From Agrobacterium fabrum (GTDB taxonomy: Bacteria; Pseudomonadota; Alphaproteobacteria; Rhizobiales; Rhizobiaceae), in contig QFOL01000029.1 of assembly GCA_003241215.1 (NCBI GenBank), positions 1 through 24,093 on the forward strand: a DNA stretch of 24,093 nucleotides, written 5' to 3'. Within the stretch, counting starts at the first letter, position 1. Every line of letters starts with the position of its first letter. Made by a program: the position numbers and the translations under genes. The notes under the pieces were generated by a model. It saw nothing but the letters and a program-made list of their open reading frames with translations. It was not told where the DNA came from and did no database searches. This document shows positions 22,195-24,093 of this stretch, one piece after another.

Positions 22195-23649
22195 TCAGCG
22201 CGGAAGAACGGTTGCCCCCATCAGCGCCTCATCGATCGCGCGTGCGGCCTGACGGCCTTCGCGGATGGCCCAGACCACCAGCGACTGGCCACGGCGCACG
22301 TCGCCCGCCGCCCACAGCTTGTCAACCGAGGTCCTGTAATCCGTTTCGTTGGCAATCACATTGGTGGAGCCGCGGCGGTCGGTATTGAGCGTCAGCTTGC
22401 CTTCCATTTCCTTCAGCACGCTATCGGTGAAGGGGCCGGAGAAGCCGATGGCGATGAAGGCGAGATCGGCCTTGATGATGAATTCCGTGCCGGCAATCGG
22501 CTTGCGGCGGTCATCCACCTGGCAGCACTTCACGCCGGTCAGCATACCGTCTTCGCCGACAAATTCGAGCGTCGCCACCTGGAATTCGCGGATCGCACCT
22601 TCGGCCTGGGAGGAAGAGGTGCGCATCTTGGTCGCCCAGAAGGGCCAGACCGCCAGCTTGTCTTCCTTTTCCGGCGGCATCGGGCGAATGTCGAGCTGTG
22701 TGACTTTCACCGCACCCTGACGGAAGGCCGTACCGACGCAGTCGGACGCGGTATCGCCGCCGCCGACAACGACGACATGCTTGCCGCCGGCGAGAATAGG
22801 ATCGGCCGGCCAGCCGACACTGTCGATATTTTCACGGCCGACGCGGCGGTTCTGCTGCACGAGGTAAGGCATGGCATCGTAGACGCCATGCAGATCGGCG
22901 CCGCCAATACCGGCCGGGCGCGGGGTTTCCGAACCGCCGCAATAAAGCACGGCATCGTGGTCGGCCAGAAGCACCTCAACCGTTACATCGACGCCGACAT
23001 TGACGCCGCAATGGAAGGTGACGCCTTCACCCTTGATCTGCTCGACACGGCGGTCGATGAAGTTCTTCTCCATCTTGAAGTCCGGAATACCGTAACGCAG
23101 CAGGCCGCCGGGCTTCGATTCACGCTCATAGACGTGAACCTCGTGGCCGGCGCGGCCAAGCTGCTGCGCAGCCGCCATGCCCGAAGGACCGGAACCGATG
23201 ATCGCAACCTTCTTGCCGGTATGGATCGTCGCCGGCTTCGGCACGATGAAACCCAGCTCATAGGCCTTGTCGGCAATCGCCTGTTCGACGGTCTTGATGG
23301 CGACCGGTGCATCCTCGAGGTTCAGCGTGCACGCCTCCTCACAAGGCGCGGGACAGACGCGGCCGGTAAATTCCGGGAAGTTGTTGGTGGAATGGAGGTT
23401 GCGGATCGCCTCTTCCCAGTTGTTGTTATAGACCAGATCGTTCCAGTCCGGGATCTGGTTGTGCACGGGACAGCCGGTCGGGCCATGACAGTAGGGAATG
23501 CCGCAATCCATGCAGCGCGCCGCCTGCTTCTGCACCTCGGCATCCGACATCGGAATGGTGAATTCGCGGAAATGGCGGATACGATCCGATGCGGGCTGAT
23601 ACTTGCCCACCTGCCGGTCGATCTCCAGAAAACCTGTAACCTTGCCCAC
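22195..23649 (-). CDS. gltD: Glutamate synthase (NADPH) small subunit
   Basis: The beta subunit of GOGAT, passing electrons from NADPH through FAD to the large subunit, which makes two glutamates from glutamine and 2-oxoglutarate. 484 residues, normal. Seen: iron-sulfur cysteines C46, C49, C54 and C60 (CMDCGIPYCHGPTGC) and C99, C103, C107 (CPAPCEEAC); FAD loop GSGPSG (152-157); and NADPH loop VVGGGDTASDCVGTA. The start is GTG 23649, with GAGGA seven bases upstream (minus strand, 23657-23661). It follows gltB after an unusually long 162-base spacer with a hairpin and a 9-bp direct repeat. Expected to be cotranscribed with gltB and tied to nitrogen status. Confidence 0.97.
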   Translation of the reverse strand: MGKVTGFLEIDRQVGKYQPASDRIRHFREFTIPMSDAEVQKQAARCMDCGIPYCHGPTGCPVHNQIPDWNDLVYNNNWEEAIRNLHSTNNFPEFTGRVCPAPCEEACTLNLEDAPVAIKTVEQAIADKAYELGFIVPKPATIHTGKKVAIIGSGPSGMAAAQQLGRAGHEVHVYERESKPGGLLRYGIPDFKMEKNFIDRRVEQIKGEGVTFHCGVNVGVDVTVEVLLADHDAVLYCGGSETPRPAGIGGADLHGVYDAMPYLVQQNRRVGRENIDSVGWPADPILAGGKHVVVVGGGDTASDCVGTAFRQGAVKVTQLDIRPMPPEKEDKLAVWPFWATKMRTSSSQAEGAIREFQVATLEFVGEDGMLTGVKCCQVDDRRKPIAGTEFIIKADLAFIAIGFSGPFTDSVLKEMEGKLTLNTDRRGSTNVIANETDYRTSVDKLWAAGDVRRGQSLVVWAIREGRQAARAIDEALMGATVLPR

Positions 23650-23654
23650 GTTTA

Positions 23655-23803
23655 TGTCCTCACATCAAAGCCCAGTACCAGGTGGCGAAACCCAAAGCCG
23701 CCCCAGCACGATGAACTCAAATCCGGTCTCGCCGCCCGTCCAAGTGGTCGCCACGAATGGCGACCGCTGTTATCAGCGAGATCAGGTGGTGTAGTGTCCT
23801 CAC
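23655..23803. repeat. 9-bp direct repeats flanking a 131-bp intergenic segment
   Basis: TGTCCTCAC at 23655-23663 and again at 23795-23803. On the coding (minus) strand this is GTGAGGACA; the copy next to gltD supplies its ribosome-binding site. The enclosed segment (23664-23794) holds a hairpin. The arrangement resembles a small insertion with a target duplication, but no terminal inverted repeats were found. Confidence 0.45.
23746..23765. repeat. Hairpin in the gltB-gltD spacer
   Basis: GGTCGCCA, loop CGAA, TGGCGACC: a perfect 8-bp stem with no T-tract. It could stabilise the gltB message or be the core of a small repeat element. Confidence 0.7.
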
Positions 23804-23811
23804 GCGACGGA

Positions 23812-24093
23812 TTACTCCGCCGCCACGCCCATGCGCATGCGCTCCATTTCCTCAAGCGCACGACGGTATTCAACCGGCATGACCTTGCGGAACTTCGGAC
23901 GGAACTCGCTCCAGCGATCGAGTATATCCTTGGCACGCGACGAGTTCGTGTAATGGAAGTGGTTGGAGATCAGCTGGTAAAGGCGCTCCTCGTCGTGGCG
24001 CGTCATGTCTTCGGAAACGTCGACACGTCCCTTGTGCATGAGGTCGCCGCCGTGATGGTGCAGCTTTTCCAGCATGTCGTCTTCTTCCGGAAC
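23812..24093 (-). CDS. gltB: Glutamate synthase large subunit, C-terminal end (partial)
   Basis: The last 93 codons of an open frame that continues past the right edge; reading starts VPEEDDMLEKLHHHGGDLM at the window border. The end, SEFRPKFRKVMPVEYRRALEE and onward, is the characteristic C-terminus of the GOGAT alpha subunit, and gltD lies directly downstream on the same strand. The catalytic glutaminase and FMN domains lie outside the window. The internal ATG at 24075 is not the start. The TAA stop is at 23812-23814. Confidence 0.93.
   Translation of the reverse strand, partial: VPEEDDMLEKLHHHGGDLMHKGRVDVSEDMTRHDEERLYQLISNHFHYTNSSRAKDILDRWSEFRPKFRKVMPVEYRRALEEMERMRMGVAAE

Overview
The window looks like chromosomal DNA from an alphaproteobacterium of the order Hyphomicrobiales, most likely the Rhizobiaceae and closest in flavour to Agrobacterium. 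The reasons are a GC-rich coding style, an Omp10-type lipoprotein (a Brucella/rhizobial family), NAD-dependent homospermidine synthase, a QmcA/NfeD pair, a DUF459 protein of the rhizobial type and CtrA-type TTAA-N7-TTAA DNA. The species assignment is inference. There is no sign of a phage, insertion sequence, CRISPR array, tRNA or rRNA. Nearly all of it is ordinary, densely packed housekeeping and envelope DNA, with 18 genes (one cut by the window edge).

Layout. 1-5409: an orphan sigma-54-dependent response regulator (minus), divergent from oligoendopeptidase F; then a short class IV aminotransferase of the PabC type whose stop codon overlaps that of a convergent PAS-GGDEF diguanylate cyclase. 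5410-9875: homospermidine synthase, the Omp10 lipoprotein with a strong terminator, and a secreted 5'-nucleotidase carrying a C-terminal LysM domain, also with a terminator. 9876-12750: hemH, a SPFH/band-7 membrane protein and its NfeD partner, all on the plus strand. 12769-14240: a KdsD-type arabinose-5-phosphate isomerase and a stand-alone PAS protein, both minus. 14241-14664 is an AT-rich non-coding stretch with a CtrA-like box. 14665-16164: an outer-membrane beta-barrel protein, convergent with galU (16221-17108) across a shared bidirectional terminator. 17304-19827: an MltB-type lytic transglycosylase followed by a periplasmic DUF459 protein that has lost its catalytic Ser and His. 20052-22105: an OmpR-type regulator and histidine kinase overlapping by ATGA. 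22195-24093: gltD and the 3' end of gltB on the minus strand.

How the genes relate. Many act on the cell envelope or feed it: KdsD (KDO precursor), GalU (UDP-glucose), the barrel, the lytic transglycosylase with its SGNH-like partner, Omp10, the LysM-anchored nucleotidase and the QmcA/NfeD membrane pair. Signalling genes (sigma-54 regulator, diguanylate cyclase, PAS protein, two-component pair) are scattered between them. GltBD, hemH, Hss and the PabC-like enzyme are core metabolism.

The best leads are small: the SGNH pseudo-hydrolase next to a lytic transglycosylase; the CtrA-like box ahead of the beta-barrel gene; four alternating inverted copies of a 7-mer between pepF and the aminotransferase gene; competing terminator-like hairpins just ahead of the two-component genes; and a roughly 131-bp hairpin-bearing segment between gltB and gltD bracketed by a 9-bp direct repeat that includes the gltD ribosome-binding site. 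I did not find a convincing new multi-gene system.
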